Below the pieces are notes generated by a model that was not told the DNA's origin, searched no databases, and saw nothing but the letters and a program-made list of their open reading frames with translations. The translations under genes were made by a program, and so were the position numbers. This document shows positions 21,297 through 30,707 of a stretch of 64,000 nucleotides of DNA, piece after piece; the first letter of the stretch is position 1, and each line of letters begins with the position of its first letter. This DNA is from Lacticaseibacillus brantae DSM 23927 (GTDB lineage Bacteria > Bacillota > Bacilli > Lactobacillales > Lactobacillaceae): NCBI RefSeq assembly GCF_001436115.1, contig NZ_AYZQ01000004.1, positions 124,001-188,000 on the forward strand, read 5' to 3'.

Positions 21297-21309
21297 GAAA
21301 GAGGACTTT

Positions 21310-22659
21310 ATGGACAACCAATTTAAGCAATACAATCTGCCTGCATTTTTGATTAGTGGGCTCACCAAAATGGACATCACCACTCCGACGCCCATTCAGC
21401 AACAAGTGATTCCGGCCGTGTTACGCGGTGAGAACGTCATTGGTCAAAGCCAGACTGGGAGCGGGAAGACTCACGCTTTCCTAGTACCGATTCTCAGCCG
21501 GATTGATGCCAGCAAGGACCAGGTTCAAGCTGTCATTACCGCCCCAAGTCGGGAACTGGCTAATCAAATCTACAAAGTTGCGTCTGAGTTGATTGCCAAT
21601 CAACCTGAGATTCGGATCAACCGCTACGTTGGTGGTACTGACAAAGCACGCCAAATCGACAAACTGAAGCATCAACAACCGCACGTGGTCATTGGGACCC
21701 CAGGGCGAGTTTGGGATTTGATGGATAGCAAAGCCTTGCAGGCTTTCACTGCGACAACATTTGTGGTGGACGAAGCCGATATGACCCTTGATATGGGCTT
21801 CTTGAACGAAGTTGACAAGATTGCGTCATCATTCCCTGAAGATCTCCAAATGTTGGTCTTTTCGGCAACAATTCCTCAGAAGTTACAGCCATTCCTGAAG
21901 AAATATATGGCTAATCCCACAATGATTGAAATCAAGCCTAAAAGCGTGATTGCTGACAATGTGGAGAACTGGTTAATTGCCGCCAAAGGCCGCGACAAGA
22001 ACCAACTCATCTATCAATTGCTGACCATTGGCCAACCGTTCTTAGTATTGATTTTTGCCAATACTAAGACCAGTGTTGATAAGATTCATGCGTATTTGGT
22101 GGCCCAAGGTCTCACAGTGGCCAAAATCCACGGGGGCGTGGCGCCTCGGGAACGGAATCGCATTATGAAGGAAGTTGCCGATTTGAAATATCAATACGTT
22201 GTGGCCACTGACTTGGCAGCACGGGGAATTGATATTAAGGGCGTTTCCCATGTCATTAATGCAGAAATTCCAACTGACAATGAATTCTTCGTCCACCGGG
22301 TCGGCCGGACCGGTCGCAACGGGATGGATGGTATTGCAATTACCTTATATGCCCCTGGTCAAGAAGCTCAGATTGCTGAATTGGAACATTTGGGCATTAA
22401 GTTCCAGCCAAAGGCGATTAAAAATGGCGAGATTGTGGATAGTTATGATCGCAATCGTCGGGAAAATCGCAAGCCTAAGCAAGACGAAATGAGCTTGGCC
22501 ATCCGCGGCTTAGTCAAAAAAGAACAAAAGAAACGGATGCCTGGTTACAAGAAAAAGATTCAAGCAGCAGTCAAAGACGAACGCCGGCGCAATTCTCGCA
22601 TTGCCAAGCGTGAAGAATTGAAGGCCAATAAGGCTAAAAACCGCAGTAAGAATAAATAG
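21310..22659 (+). CDS. cshB: DEAD-box ATP-dependent RNA helicase (CshB-like)
   Basis: The 449-residue two-domain helicase has motif I (SQTGSGKT, 47-54), DEAD at 154-157, SAT, and the domain-2 motifs ARGID and HRVGRTGR, followed by a strongly basic C-terminal tail (about 385-449) that probably binds RNA. The length and short basic tail fit CshB/YqfR better than CshA. The ATG at 21310 follows AAAGAGGA, 13 bases after nrnA, so spxR-nrnA-helicase form one operon. I see no clear terminator after it. Confidence 0.88.
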   Translation: MDNQFKQYNLPAFLISGLTKMDITTPTPIQQQVIPAVLRGENVIGQSQTGSGKTHAFLVPILSRIDASKDQVQAVITAPSRELANQIYKVASELIANQPEIRINRYVGGTDKARQIDKLKHQQPHVVIGTPGRVWDLMDSKALQAFTATTFVVDEADMTLDMGFLNEVDKIASSFPEDLQMLVFSATIPQKLQPFLKKYMANPTMIEIKPKSVIADNVENWLIAAKGRDKNQLIYQLLTIGQPFLVLIFANTKTSVDKIHAYLVAQGLTVAKIHGGVAPRERNRIMKEVADLKYQYVVATDLAARGIDIKGVSHVINAEIPTDNEFFVHRVGRTGRNGMDGIAITLYAPGQEAQIAELEHLGIKFQPKAIKNGEIVDSYDRNRRENRKPKQDEMSLAIRGLVKKEQKKRMPGYKKKIQAAVKDERRRNSRIAKREELKANKAKNRSKNK

Positions 22660-22757
22660 ACTTTCATGGTTCAGGCACATTGGCCGGATCACTTCCACTG
22701 GTCGGAGACCGAGTATTTCAACAGAATCATCAACATGTGCCGATTCAGCGGCTAATG

Positions 22758-22786
22758 TTGACAGTGATTTTGTAGCATTTTATAAT
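22758..22786 (+). promoter_or_regulatory. Consensus promoter of the alaS T-box transcript
   Basis: TTGACA (22758-22763), exactly 17 bases, TATAAT (22781-22786): both hexamers are perfect. Confidence 0.88.
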
Positions 22787-22792
22787 AACAAA

Positions 22793-22980
22793 GACGTTAG
22801 GCCATACAGATTGCCGCCTTATTCTACAGAGAGATCCGGGGTTGAGAAGGATTGAATGAGCGCAATGTGGGCTTCCTGACGAGATAATTGAATGACAATC
22901 AAGAGTGGTAAACGATGACATCGTTGCAAACAAGGTGGTACCGCGCGAAAGCGTCCTTGGCTTGCAGGGGTGTCTTTTTA
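22793..22980 (+). promoter_or_regulatory. T-box riboswitch of alaS
   Basis: The leader contains an AGAGAGATCC...GGAT stem-I region (from 22831), the T-box sequence AAGGTGGTACCGCG (22932-22945), and a GU-rich terminator hairpin followed by TTTTT (about 22950-22978). The GGTGGTACCGCG element is the signature of tRNA-sensing T-box leaders. Uncharged tRNA-Ala would stabilise the antiterminator and let alaS be read. A GCT at 22871-22873 may be the Ala specifier codon; this part is uncertain. Confidence 0.88.
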
Positions 22981-22996
22981 ATTGAGGAGGAACAGC

Positions 22997-25639
22997 ATGA
23001 AACAACTGTCTAGTGCACAAATTCGCCAAATGTTTTTGGATTTCTTCAAGTCAAAGGGACATGATGTTGAGCCCAGCGCATCATTGATTCCAGTTGATGA
23101 TCCCACTTTATTGTGGATTAACTCTGGGGTCGCCACCCTCAAGAAATACTTTGATGGGACGGTTATTCCAAAGAATCCTCGGATTACCAATGCCCAGAAG
23201 TCAATTCGGACAAACGATATCGAAAATGTCGGTAAAACTGCTCGACATTTGACCTTCTTTGAAATGCTCGGGAATTTCTCGGTCGGCGACTACTTTAAGG
23301 AATCAGCTATTCCTTGGGCGTGGGAATTCTTAACCAGTCCTGACTGGTTAGCACTAGATCCCGAGAAATTATCTGTGACTGTCTATCCCAAAGATACCGA
23401 AGCCAAGCGAATCTGGCATGAGGTTGTTGGTTTGCCAGAATCACACATTATCGAAGTTGAAGATAACTTCTGGGATATTGGCGAAGGCCCAAGTGGCCCT
23501 GATTCAGAAATCTTTTATGACCGCGGCCAAGCCTTCAATAATCTGCCCGAAGACGACCCCGAAAGCTATCCGGGTGGCGAAAATGAACGTTATCTGGAAG
23601 TTTGGAATATTGTTTTCTCAGAATTCAATCACTTACCAGACGGGCGGTATGTTGAACAGCCTCATAAAAACATTGATACCGGGATGGGCCTAGAACGCCT
23701 TGTCTCTGTTATCCAGAACACAAAGACGAACTTTGAAACTGACTTGTTCATGCCAATTATCGAAGCTACACAGAAGCTGAGTGCTGGCAAAGCGTATGGC
23801 CAAAATGATAAAGATGATGTCTCATTTAAAATCATTGCCGACCATGCCCGCACAGTGACCTTTGCGATTGGTGATGGGGCGCTCCCAAGTAATGAAGGTC
23901 GCGGCTACGTCTTGCGGCGCTTGATTCGGCGCGCTGTGCTTAACGGGAAGAAATTGGGGATTGAACAAGATTTCTTGTATGAACTCGTCCCTGTCGTGGG
24001 CGAAATCATGCAGAGTTACTATCCAGAAATTTTGGATAACCAAGCCTTCATTCAAAAGGTCATCCGCTCCGAAGAAGCACGGTTCCGCGAAACATTGGAT
24101 GCTGGGGTCAACTTGTTGAACCAAAGTATAGCCGATTTAAAGGCCGAACAACAGACTGTCATTCCTGGGGACCAAGCGTTCAAGTTGTTTGATACTTTTG
24201 GCTTCCCAGTTGAAATGACGGCAGAATACGCTGAAGACGAAGGCATGACTGTCGATATGGATGGTTTCCATGCTCAGATGGAAGCCCAACGGAATCGCGC
24301 TCGGTCTGCTCGGTCGAACGAACAATCGATGGGCAGTCAGAATGAACTGCTCATGGATATTAAGAGTGAAAGTCAATTTACTGGCTACACCCAACTCGAT
24401 GACAAAGAAGCAGTTTTGGATGATATTATCCAGAATGGGGCCTTGGTGGAAACCGCTGAACCGGGTCAAGCGCAAGTGATTTTCAGTCGGACACCGTTTT
24501 ACGCAGAAATGGGGGGCCAAGTGGCCGATCATGGGGATATCAAACAGCTTGATGGCACAGTGGTTGCACACGTGACTGATGTTCAACACGCACCAAACGG
24601 CCAAAATATCCACACGGTTGAAGTGCTTTCGCCACTGCATGTGAACGAAACGTACTGGTTGTCCGTTGAACCAAGCCGTCGCCAGAAAGTTTCGCGTAAT
24701 CACACCGCGACGCACTTGCTAGACCAAGCGTTGCGCCAAGTCTTGGGAGAACATACCCATCAGGCGGGTTCACTGGTTGAACCAGATTATTTGCGGTTTG
24801 ACTTCACCAATTTCGGTCAAGTGACGCCTGAACAGCTGGCTGAGGTTGAACAGATTGTGAACGAACAAATCTGGGCCGCTTTACCAATTTCTGCGATTGA
24901 AACGGATATCGAAAGTGCCAAGAAACTCGGCGCAATTGCGATGTTCGGGGACAAATATGGTGATGTCGTACGGGTGGTCTCAATTGGCGATTTCAACAAG
25001 GAATTTGATGGTGGAACCCATCCAAGCAATACGAGTGAGTTGGGCTTATTCAAGATTACAAGTGAATCTGGGATTGGTGCCGGCGTGCGACGGGTTGAAG
25101 CAGTCACCTCAAAGGAAGCCTTTGAATATCTAAACCACCAACAGGCATTACTGAATGAAACTGCGCAGGCTTTGAAAGTCGATCAGGTTAATAACGTGCC
25201 GCAAAAGGCTGAACAGTTACAGGCCGACCTCAAGGCCAGTCAAAAGAAAGTCGAAGGGCTGCAGGCAAAGCTTGCTGCTCAAGCGGCAGCTGGAATCTTT
25301 GATGATGCCAAGCAAGTTGGGAATTTAACCTTGATTGCCAAGGCAGTCCAAGTGGCCGGGATGAATGAATTGCGCCAGTTGGGTGATGACTGGAAGCAGA
25401 AACAAGCCTCTGATGTCTTAGTATTGGCAACCACAGTTGGTGAGAAAGTTAACCTGCTCGTGGCTGCGAGTGATAATGCCATTCAAGCTGGGATTAAAGC
25501 TGGCGACTTGATTAAGCAAATTGCCCCACTCGTTGGTGGTGGCGGTGGTGGTCGGCCAGATATGGCCCAAGCCGGTGGGAAGAAGCCAGAAGGCATTGAC
25601 GCTGCCTTGAAAGCTGCTGCCGACTTTTTAGCAAAATAA
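22997..25639 (+). CDS. alaS: Alanyl-tRNA synthetase
   Basis: Charges tRNA-Ala. The 880-residue enzyme has the class II catalytic core (about 1-250), tRNA-recognition domain, editing domain with H569-x3-H573 (HTATH), and a C-terminal dimerisation domain with coiled coil (about 720-770) and a glycine-rich [16 protein letters not shown] segment. The second zinc-site motif of the editing domain reads DGGTH (Asp671 to His675) where the family usually has CGGTH, an unusual substitution. The start is ATG 22997 behind TTGAGGAGGAACAGC. It is monocistronic under T-box control. Confidence 0.97.
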   Translation: MKQLSSAQIRQMFLDFFKSKGHDVEPSASLIPVDDPTLLWINSGVATLKKYFDGTVIPKNPRITNAQKSIRTNDIENVGKTARHLTFFEMLGNFSVGDYFKESAIPWAWEFLTSPDWLALDPEKLSVTVYPKDTEAKRIWHEVVGLPESHIIEVEDNFWDIGEGPSGPDSEIFYDRGQAFNNLPEDDPESYPGGENERYLEVWNIVFSEFNHLPDGRYVEQPHKNIDTGMGLERLVSVIQNTKTNFETDLFMPIIEATQKLSAGKAYGQNDKDDVSFKIIADHARTVTFAIGDGALPSNEGRGYVLRRLIRRAVLNGKKLGIEQDFLYELVPVVGEIMQSYYPEILDNQAFIQKVIRSEEARFRETLDAGVNLLNQSIADLKAEQQTVIPGDQAFKLFDTFGFPVEMTAEYAEDEGMTVDMDGFHAQMEAQRNRARSARSNEQSMGSQNELLMDIKSESQFTGYTQLDDKEAVLDDIIQNGALVETAEPGQAQVIFSRTPFYAEMGGQVADHGDIKQLDGTVVAHVTDVQHAPNGQNIHTVEVLSPLHVNETYWLSVEPSRRQKVSRNHTATHLLDQALRQVLGEHTHQAGSLVEPDYLRFDFTNFGQVTPEQLAEVEQIVNEQIWAALPISAIETDIESAKKLGAIAMFGDKYGDVVRVVSIGDFNKEFDGGTHPSNTSELGLFKITSESGIGAGVRRVEAVTSKEAFEYLNHQQALLNETAQALKVDQVNNVPQKAEQLQADLKASQKKVEGLQAKLAAQAAAGIFDDAKQVGNLTLIAKAVQVAGMNELRQLGDDWKQKQASDVLVLATTVGEKVNLLVAASDNAIQAGIKAGDLIKQIAPLVGGGGGGRPDMAQAGGKKPEGIDAALKAAADFLAK

Positions 25640-25644
25640 CCGAA

Positions 25645-25686
25645 ACTTGAGGGGCCGGTGATTGTACTTTACCGACCCTTCAAGTA
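25645..25686 (+). repeat. Long inverted repeat between alaS and ireB
   Basis: CTTGAGGGGCCGGTGA and TACCGACCCTTCAAG form a stem of about 14 pairs with one bulge and a short loop. It has no T run after it and overlaps the ireB promoter. It could be a weak alaS terminator, an mRNA 3'-end stabiliser or an operator. Confidence 0.6.
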
Positions 25687-25690
25687 AAAT
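25662..25690 (+). promoter_or_regulatory. Promoter of ireB-ruvX-yrzB
   Basis: TTGTAC (25662-25667), 17-base spacer, TAAAAT (25685-25690), partly inside the inverted repeat. Confidence 0.55.
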
Positions 25691-25725
25691 AGAACTTAGA
25701 ACTGGACAGAATAGAGGTGTTAGGA

Positions 25726-25986
25726 ATGAGCACATTAGACGAAACCGTTCATTTTGATTTTCGTGATAACGATCCAAAGAATGTACGTGAAACTTTGGAA
25801 GTGGTGTATCAAGCGTTAGAAGAAAAAGGGTATGACCCGATTAACCAGATCGTTGGGTATCTTGTTTCTGGTGACCCGGCGTATATCCCACGGTATAATG
25901 ATGCCCGTAGCCTGATCCGCAAACATGAGCGTGATGAGATTATTGAAGAGCTTGTTCGGACCTACCTTGATAAGGGGCAACATTAA
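25726..25986 (+). CDS. ireB: IreB family regulatory phosphoprotein
   Basis: The 86-residue member of the IreB/YrzL (UPF0297) family begins [12 protein letters not shown] and includes the conserved [31 protein letters not shown] stretch. In Enterococcus, IreB is a substrate of the PASTA kinase IreK and limits cephalosporin resistance. The threonines near the N-terminus are in the expected place for phosphorylation. The ATG at 25726 has GAGGTGTTAGG upstream. The stop overlaps the ruvX start. ireB-ruvX-yrzB is a conserved Firmicute trio that follows alaS. Confidence 0.93.
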   Translation: MSTLDETVHFDFRDNDPKNVRETLEVVYQALEEKGYDPINQIVGYLVSGDPAYIPRYNDARSLIRKHERDEIIEELVRTYLDKGQH

Positions 25987-26420
25987 TGCGCTTAATGGGG
26001 CTTGACGTTGGTTCACGGACAGTGGGTGTCGCGATGAGCGATCCATTGGGCTGGACTGCGCAAGGTGTGGAAATTATTCGAATTAACGAAGATGAAGGCA
26101 AGTTCGGAATAGACCGAGTTGCTGAATTAGCTAAAGAATATGATGTGACAGGCTTTGTGATTGGGTTACCCAAGAACATGAACAATTCACTTGGTCCGCG
26201 TGCGCAAAAGGCACAAGAATACGGGGCCATGCTTGAGGATGCCCTCCATCTGCCGATTGATTTTGTCGATGAACGCTTGACGACCGTGGAAGCATCGCGA
26301 ATGCTTGTCGAAGAGGCTGATGCGAGTCGCAAGAAACAAAAGCAAGTGATTGATAAGCTTGCCGCGCAGATGATTTTGCAAACCTATCTTGATCAAAAAG
26401 GACGGTTATTGTCCGAATAA
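25986..26420 (+). CDS. ruvX: Holliday junction resolvase-like protein RuvX (YqgF)
   Basis: The 144-residue YqgF-type RNase H-fold nuclease has [17 protein letters not shown] with the first catalytic Asp, [11 protein letters not shown], and [13 protein letters not shown] with the further acidic residues. In several bacteria this protein acts in 16S rRNA 5'-end processing; the resolvase role is by similarity. TAATG overlap with ireB indicates coupling. Confidence 0.93.
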   Translation: MRLMGLDVGSRTVGVAMSDPLGWTAQGVEIIRINEDEGKFGIDRVAELAKEYDVTGFVIGLPKNMNNSLGPRAQKAQEYGAMLEDALHLPIDFVDERLTTVEASRMLVEEADASRKKQKQVIDKLAAQMILQTYLDQKGRLLSE

Positions 26421-26432
26421 GGAGGCCTACTA

Positions 26433-26753
26433 ATGGCAGACGAACACATTCAACCAGGTGAAGACGAACAACTCATCACGCTTGTCGATGACAAGGGTAA
26501 TGAAGAATTGTATCAAGTCTTATTCACCTTTGATTCTGAAGACTATGGCAAGAGTTATGTCTTGTTATATCCTCAAAGTGCTGATGACGATGATGAGCTT
26601 GAAATTCAAGCCTTTTCGTTTACCCCTGATACCAACGGCGATGCTAGCCAAGGCGATTTATATCCCATCGAGGACGATGCTGAATGGGATATGATTGAAG
26701 AGGTCTTGAATACCTTCTTAGCTGACGATGATTCACATTTAGACGATAAGTAA
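26433..26753 (+). CDS. DUF1292 protein (YrzB family)
   Basis: The 106-residue, very acidic protein has the DUF1292 pattern [33 protein letters not shown], then a long Asp/Glu-rich stretch and an [18 protein letters not shown]-terminus. No biochemical role is established for the family. It is the last gene of the ireB-ruvX operon, with AAGGAGG before its ATG and a terminator after it. Confidence 0.9.
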   Translation: MADEHIQPGEDEQLITLVDDKGNEELYQVLFTFDSEDYGKSYVLLYPQSADDDDELEIQAFSFTPDTNGDASQGDLYPIEDDAEWDMIEEVLNTFLADDDSHLDDK

Positions 26754-26770
26754 TTTTCAGAAACTTCAAG

Positions 26771-26811
26771 AAAGCTGCTGGCAAAAGTTATCTTTTGTCG
26801 GGGCTTTTTTC
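26771..26811 (+). terminator. Terminator after the DUF1292 gene
   Basis: AAAGCTGCTGGCAAAAG...CTTTTGTCGGGGCTTTTTT hairpin with internal mismatches. Confidence 0.75.
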
Positions 26812-26873
26812 TATGGCATTTGTCCATTTGTGATGTGCGGCTTAGGCATCGGCTGGTGTAAAGTTTGGTTTCA

Positions 26874-26882
26874 TGGTAGAAT
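26874..26882 (+). promoter_or_regulatory. Extended -10 of zapA-cvpA
   Basis: TGG-TAGAAT (26874-26882), 17 bases after a weak TGGTGT. Confidence 0.45.
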
Positions 26883-26914
26883 AAGCCGTTGATACACCCG
26901 AGGAGGTCAGATTT

Positions 26915-27154
26915 TTGGTAGAGCAGAAACGCCGGTTCAAGGCAGAAATTGCAGGGAAAACCTATACCATTGTTGGGCCAGGTTCATTGGCTCATTTTGA
27001 GGCGGTCACCGCAATTTTAAATGAACAACTTGTTCAGATTAATCGTCTTGACCCAAAACTCTCACGCGAAGAAGCCGCTGTGCTCCTCGCCTTCAATGCG
27101 CTATCTGATCAAGTAAACCAGCAAGCCCAGAAACAACAATCAGAGGCGGAATAG
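26915..27154 (+). CDS. zapA: Cell division protein ZapA
   Basis: The 79-residue ZapA bundles FtsZ filaments at the septum. It matches the short Gram-positive form: KRRFKAEIAGKTYTIVG N-terminal strand pair, then a helix with AAVLLAFNALSDQVNQQAQKQQ that forms the coiled coil. It starts with TTG at 26915, six bases after GAGGAGGTC; no ATG is available in frame. cvpA follows 19 bases later, as in Bacillus (zapA-yshB-mutSB). Confidence 0.88.
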   Translation: MVEQKRRFKAEIAGKTYTIVGPGSLAHFEAVTAILNEQLVQINRLDPKLSREEAAVLLAFNALSDQVNQQAQKQQSEAE

Positions 27155-27173
27155 ACGGAGGTTTGGGCAGCAG

Positions 27174-27713
27174 ATGTTATCGATTATCATTATTTTGGTT
27201 CTCGCGTATTTCTTCTACGCTGGAGCACGCCGTGGCTTATGGCTTCAGCTTTTGCATGTGTTGGGTTACAGTGTCAGTTTCTTCTTGGCGGCATTGTGGG
27301 CCAATCCTTTGAGTACGCGACTGACCTTGCTGGTGCCTTATCCTTCAGCCACTGAACAGAGCAAATTTACCTTTTTTACGAATTCAGTTGGTCTAACGCT
27401 TGATCAAGCGTTTTACCGTGGTTTTGCCTTTCTCTTCATCTTTGCGCTGGGGTGGTTACTCACCCGGATTATTCTTCTGTGGTTTCACAACCTGACTTAT
27501 CGCCGCATTGATCCACAAGTGAATTTGGTGACAGCCGGGGGTCTGAATTTGATTGTCGGGTATGTCCTGTTGTTTATGGGATTATACCTTTTGGCGCTGA
27601 TTCCGGTTGGCGGCATTCAAGACGTATTGAGCCAATCATGGGTCGCTCGCTTAATGATTAGTCATACGCCAGGATTAACCCAGTTGTTTACACAGTGGTG
27701 GATTCTCGGCTAA
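27174..27713 (+). CDS. CvpA family membrane protein
   Basis: The 179-residue protein has four predicted transmembrane segments and the CvpA/YshB layout (GARRGLWLQLLHVLGYSVSFFLA near the N-terminus and LLTRIILLWFHNLTYRRIDPQVNLVTAGG in the middle). Family members are linked to colicin V or bacteriocin export and envelope stress, but no mechanism is known. GGAGGTTTGGG precedes the ATG. Upstream zapA and downstream mutS2 match the Bacillus order. Confidence 0.85.
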   Translation: MLSIIIILVLAYFFYAGARRGLWLQLLHVLGYSVSFFLAALWANPLSTRLTLLVPYPSATEQSKFTFFTNSVGLTLDQAFYRGFAFLFIFALGWLLTRIILLWFHNLTYRRIDPQVNLVTAGGLNLIVGYVLLFMGLYLLALIPVGGIQDVLSQSWVARLMISHTPGLTQLFTQWWILG

Positions 27714-27742
27714 TTGAGATTGAATATAAATGTTAAAGATTG

Positions 27743-27784
27743 AAGTCGTGACAAGACGGTTTGGTTCTGTTACGGCTTTTTGTT
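27743..27784 (+). terminator. Probable terminator between cvpA and mutS2
   Basis: AAGTCGTGACAAGA...TTCTGTTACGGCTTTTTG, an imperfect stem followed by five T. Confidence 0.6.
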
Positions 27785-27825
27785 TGATTACCGATGCTTT
27801 TTGACTATTGAGGTGATTTAGTTTA

Positions 27826-30186
27826 ATGAATACAAAAATTTTAGAAACACTTGAATATAGTAAGATTCAACAGGCCTTGCTGGGAAGCATTATGACTGCT
27901 GCTGGGGCGACGTTAGTGCACGAACTGACGCCAGCCACTGATATCGATGCCGTTCAACAGGCACTTGATGAGACAGCCGATGGGGCCACGATTTTGCGGT
28001 TGCGTGGTGGTATTCCCATTCCGCGCCTCGATGATCTTGGGCCAGCGCTTAAGCGGGTCCAAATCGGGGCCGTTTTAAATGGTCAAGAATTGGCATTAGT
28101 GAGTCGCGTGCTTACGACGGTCGGGGCGGTGGATGCGTTTTTAACCGACTTAAAAGACAATGTTGATCTTCGGCAAGTCTATGAGTTGCAAGCACAGCTC
28201 ACGAGTTTGCCAACCTTAGAGAAGCGACTCAAGGTGGCTATCGATGAAGACGGGCGCTTAACCGATGAAGCCAGTCCTAAATTGTATGGTCTGCGCCAAC
28301 AAATGCGCCAGCTAGAAGGCGACATCCGTAAGCGGATGGAGAATTACACCCATGGTAGCGGCGCCAAGTACCTCAGCGACCCAATTGTGACGATTCGCGA
28401 TGATCGGTATGTGATTCCGGTCAAAGCTGAATATCGGAATCAATTTGGCGGGGTTGTCCATGACCAAAGTGCCAGTGGGCAAACGCTCTTTATTGAACCG
28501 CAAGCCGTCGTTGAGCTAAACAATCGGCTGCGCGAGGCTCAAATCAACGAAAATACTGAAATTGCTCGGATTTTAGCTGAACTCTCAAACGAGATTGCAC
28601 CTTATGTGCATGAATTGCGAGCAAATACGGATTTACTCGGTCATTTTGATTTTATTAACGCCAAAGCGAAATATGCGGCCTCTTTGAAGGCCAACGAACC
28701 TGAGGTCTCAGCGGATAACATCGTGCAATTGAACGAGGCTCGGCATCCGTTGCTTGATCCCCAGAAGGTTGTTCCCAACACGATTACCTTGGGTGAAGAC
28801 TATCAAGCCATTGTCGTTACCGGCCCAAATACCGGGGGGAAAACTATCACCCTGAAAACTTTGGGTTTGCTACAATTGATGGGCCAATCAGGACTCTTTT
28901 TGCCAACTGCAGCCGAAAGCTCGATTGGGATTTTTAATGAAATTTTTGCTGATATTGGGGACGAACAATCCATTGAGCAAAGTCTAAGTACCTTCTCGTC
29001 CCATATGAAGAATATTGTGGAAATCTTAGCCAACATCGACGACCGAAGTCTGGTGCTTTTTGATGAGCTTGGGGCTGGGACTGATCCGCAAGAAGGTGCC
29101 GCCTTGGCGATTGCTATCTTGGACCAAGTGGGCGCATTAGGGGCCTACGTGGTAGCCAGCACTCACTATCCAGAACTGAAATTATACGGTTATAACACCC
29201 CTAAAACGATTAACGCGTCGATGGAATTTGACGTGTCCACGCTACAACCGACTTATCGCTTGCTTATAGGCGTGCCTGGCCGCAGTAATGCCTTTGATAT
29301 TTCATTACGGCTGGGGTTATCCGCCGATGTGATTGAGCGGGCAAAGTTGTTGATTAATGATGATAGCCATGATCTTAACAACATGATTACGGACTTGGAG
29401 AATCAACGTAAAGCCGCTGAAACTGAGTACTTGGATCTGCGGCAGCAAGTTGAAGCCGCAACGAAACTCCACGATGATTTGGCCACCGCTTACAATGAGT
29501 TCTTTGAAGAACGTGAGAAGCAAATGGCTAAGGCCAGGAAACAAGCGAATGAATTGGTCAGTTCCGCCGAAACTAAGGCTGATAAAATCATCAAGGATTT
29601 GCGCCAGATGCAATTGAATCAGCAGGGCAACGTGAAGGAAAATCAACTGATCGATGCTAAGGCAAATCTCAAGCAACTGCATCAGCAAGAATCACCGCTG
29701 AAACAAAATCGGGTGCTGCGGCGTGAGAAGGCTAAACAGACGCTCAAAGTCGGGGACACTGTTCAGGTTGCGAGTTATGGCCAAACAGGGGTTTTACTGG
29801 AACAACTTGATGAGGGCCACTGGCAGGTCCAAATGGGCATCATTAAGATGAAAGTGGCGACCAGCGATTTGCAGAAAGTGAATCCAGAACCAGCTGCCAA
29901 ACCAAAGCGCCGCGTGGCAACTGTCAGCGGTGCCACATCTGGGCCATCGACGACCTTAGATTTACGCGGCGTGCGTTATGATGACGCGATGGCGCAACTG
30001 GATAGTTATATCGATGCTGCCTTGCTTGCAGGGTATCCACAAGTGACGATTATCCATGGCCTCGGGACCGGTGCGATTCGTAATGGGGTCACCCAATATT
30101 TGAAACGTAATCGCCAAGTGAAGAAATTTGGCTTTGCCCCGCAAAACTCTGGTGGTTCTGGGGCAACCATTGTTCAGTTTAAATAG
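27826..30186 (+). CDS. mutS2: MutS2 endonuclease / ribosome-collision factor
   Basis: The 786-residue MutS2 lacks the mismatch-recognition domain. Walker A GPNTGGKT is at 333-340 and the DELGAGTDPQEG Walker B/signature follows near 410-425. A coiled-coil and KOW-like segment (about 500-680) and a C-terminal Smr nuclease domain (711-786; LDLRG and IIHGLGTGAIR) are present. In Bacillus MutS2 rescues collided ribosomes and affects recombination. The ATG follows TTGAGGTGATTTAGTTTA. Confidence 0.95.
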   Translation: MNTKILETLEYSKIQQALLGSIMTAAGATLVHELTPATDIDAVQQALDETADGATILRLRGGIPIPRLDDLGPALKRVQIGAVLNGQELALVSRVLTTVGAVDAFLTDLKDNVDLRQVYELQAQLTSLPTLEKRLKVAIDEDGRLTDEASPKLYGLRQQMRQLEGDIRKRMENYTHGSGAKYLSDPIVTIRDDRYVIPVKAEYRNQFGGVVHDQSASGQTLFIEPQAVVELNNRLREAQINENTEIARILAELSNEIAPYVHELRANTDLLGHFDFINAKAKYAASLKANEPEVSADNIVQLNEARHPLLDPQKVVPNTITLGEDYQAIVVTGPNTGGKTITLKTLGLLQLMGQSGLFLPTAAESSIGIFNEIFADIGDEQSIEQSLSTFSSHMKNIVEILANIDDRSLVLFDELGAGTDPQEGAALAIAILDQVGALGAYVVASTHYPELKLYGYNTPKTINASMEFDVSTLQPTYRLLIGVPGRSNAFDISLRLGLSADVIERAKLLINDDSHDLNNMITDLENQRKAAETEYLDLRQQVEAATKLHDDLATAYNEFFEEREKQMAKARKQANELVSSAETKADKIIKDLRQMQLNQQGNVKENQLIDAKANLKQLHQQESPLKQNRVLRREKAKQTLKVGDTVQVASYGQTGVLLEQLDEGHWQVQMGIIKMKVATSDLQKVNPEPAAKPKRRVATVSGATSGPSTTLDLRGVRYDDAMAQLDSYIDAALLAGYPQVTIIHGLGTGAIRNGVTQYLKRNRQVKKFGFAPQNSGGSGATIVQFK

Positions 30187-30198
30187 TAAATCGCGAGT

Positions 30199-30226
30199 TT
30201 GTATTTTTGAGCCGAAGTGTTATACT
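30199..30226 (+). promoter_or_regulatory. Promoter of trxA
   Basis: TTGTAT (30199-30204), 16-base spacer, TG-T-TATACT (30221-30226). Confidence 0.65.
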
Positions 30227-30253
30227 GGTAGTTACTAAAAGTAAGGAGGCCCT

Positions 30254-30568
30254 ATGATGGTTCAAGCTGTGACAGATCAAGATTTTAAGCAAGAAACTGA
30301 TTCCGGCGTAGTATTGACAGACTTCTGGGCAACATGGTGTGGTCCTTGTCGGATGCAAAGCCCTGTAATCGAGAAGTTATCTGAAAGCCGTAACGATGTG
30401 AAGTTTGTCAAGATGGATGTTGATGCCAACCCTGACACCCCACAATCCTTCGGCATTATGGCAATTCCTACGATGCTGATTAAGAAAGACGGCGAAGTCG
30501 TTGAAAAGCTTGTTGGCTATCATTCAAAGGAACAAGTTGAAGAGGCCCTTGCCAAGTACACTGACTAA
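30254..30568 (+). CDS. trxA: Thioredoxin
   Basis: The 104-residue thioredoxin has the redox-active W28-C29-G30-P31-C32 site inside TDFWATWCGPCRM, the cis-proline loop AIPTM and a C-terminal helix. It reduces cytosolic disulfides with thioredoxin reductase. Two adjacent ATG codons (30254 and 30257) follow GGAGGCCCT; the first is used here. It has its own promoter and terminator and follows mutS2, as in Bacillus. Confidence 0.96.
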   Translation: MMVQAVTDQDFKQETDSGVVLTDFWATWCGPCRMQSPVIEKLSESRNDVKFVKMDVDANPDTPQSFGIMAIPTMLIKKDGEVVEKLVGYHSKEQVEEALAKYTD

Positions 30569-30618
30569 TTGCCTTTCTCTAATCGCTTAGTTTCAAGCTA
30601 AGTGTTTAAAATGGGTTG

Positions 30619-30657
30619 AAAAGTCCCAATCGAAATTCTTCGGTTGGGACTTTTTTT
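30619..30657 (+). terminator. Terminator after trxA
   Basis: AAAAGTCCCAATCGAA...TTCGGTTGGGACTTTTTTT hairpin. A second small hairpin (CGCTTAG/CTAAGTG, 30586-30604) lies just before it. Confidence 0.9.
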
Positions 30658-30670
30658 ATGGCAAGAGACA

Positions 30671-30688
30671 TCTAACAAAACTGTTAGA
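30671..30688 (+). promoter_or_regulatory. Perfect inverted repeat upstream of the dlt promoter, possible operator
   Basis: TCTAACA-AAAC-TGTTAGA, seven-base perfect arms with a four-base centre, ends 20 bases before the -35 of the dlt promoter. No T run follows, so it is not a terminator. The position suits an activator or repressor; the protein is unknown. Confidence 0.45.
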
Positions 30689-30707
30689 TTGTTTTCAGGT
30701 GTTTCGC

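Noticed and set aside
22660-22757. Possible terminator between the DEAD-box helicase gene and the alaS promoter
   Set aside because: Some GGCC/GGTC self-complementarity but no convincing stem plus T run.
24137-24715. Open frame of 192 codons antisense to alaS
   Set aside because: Fully inside alaS, Phe/His/Cys-rich product typical of an antisense shadow.
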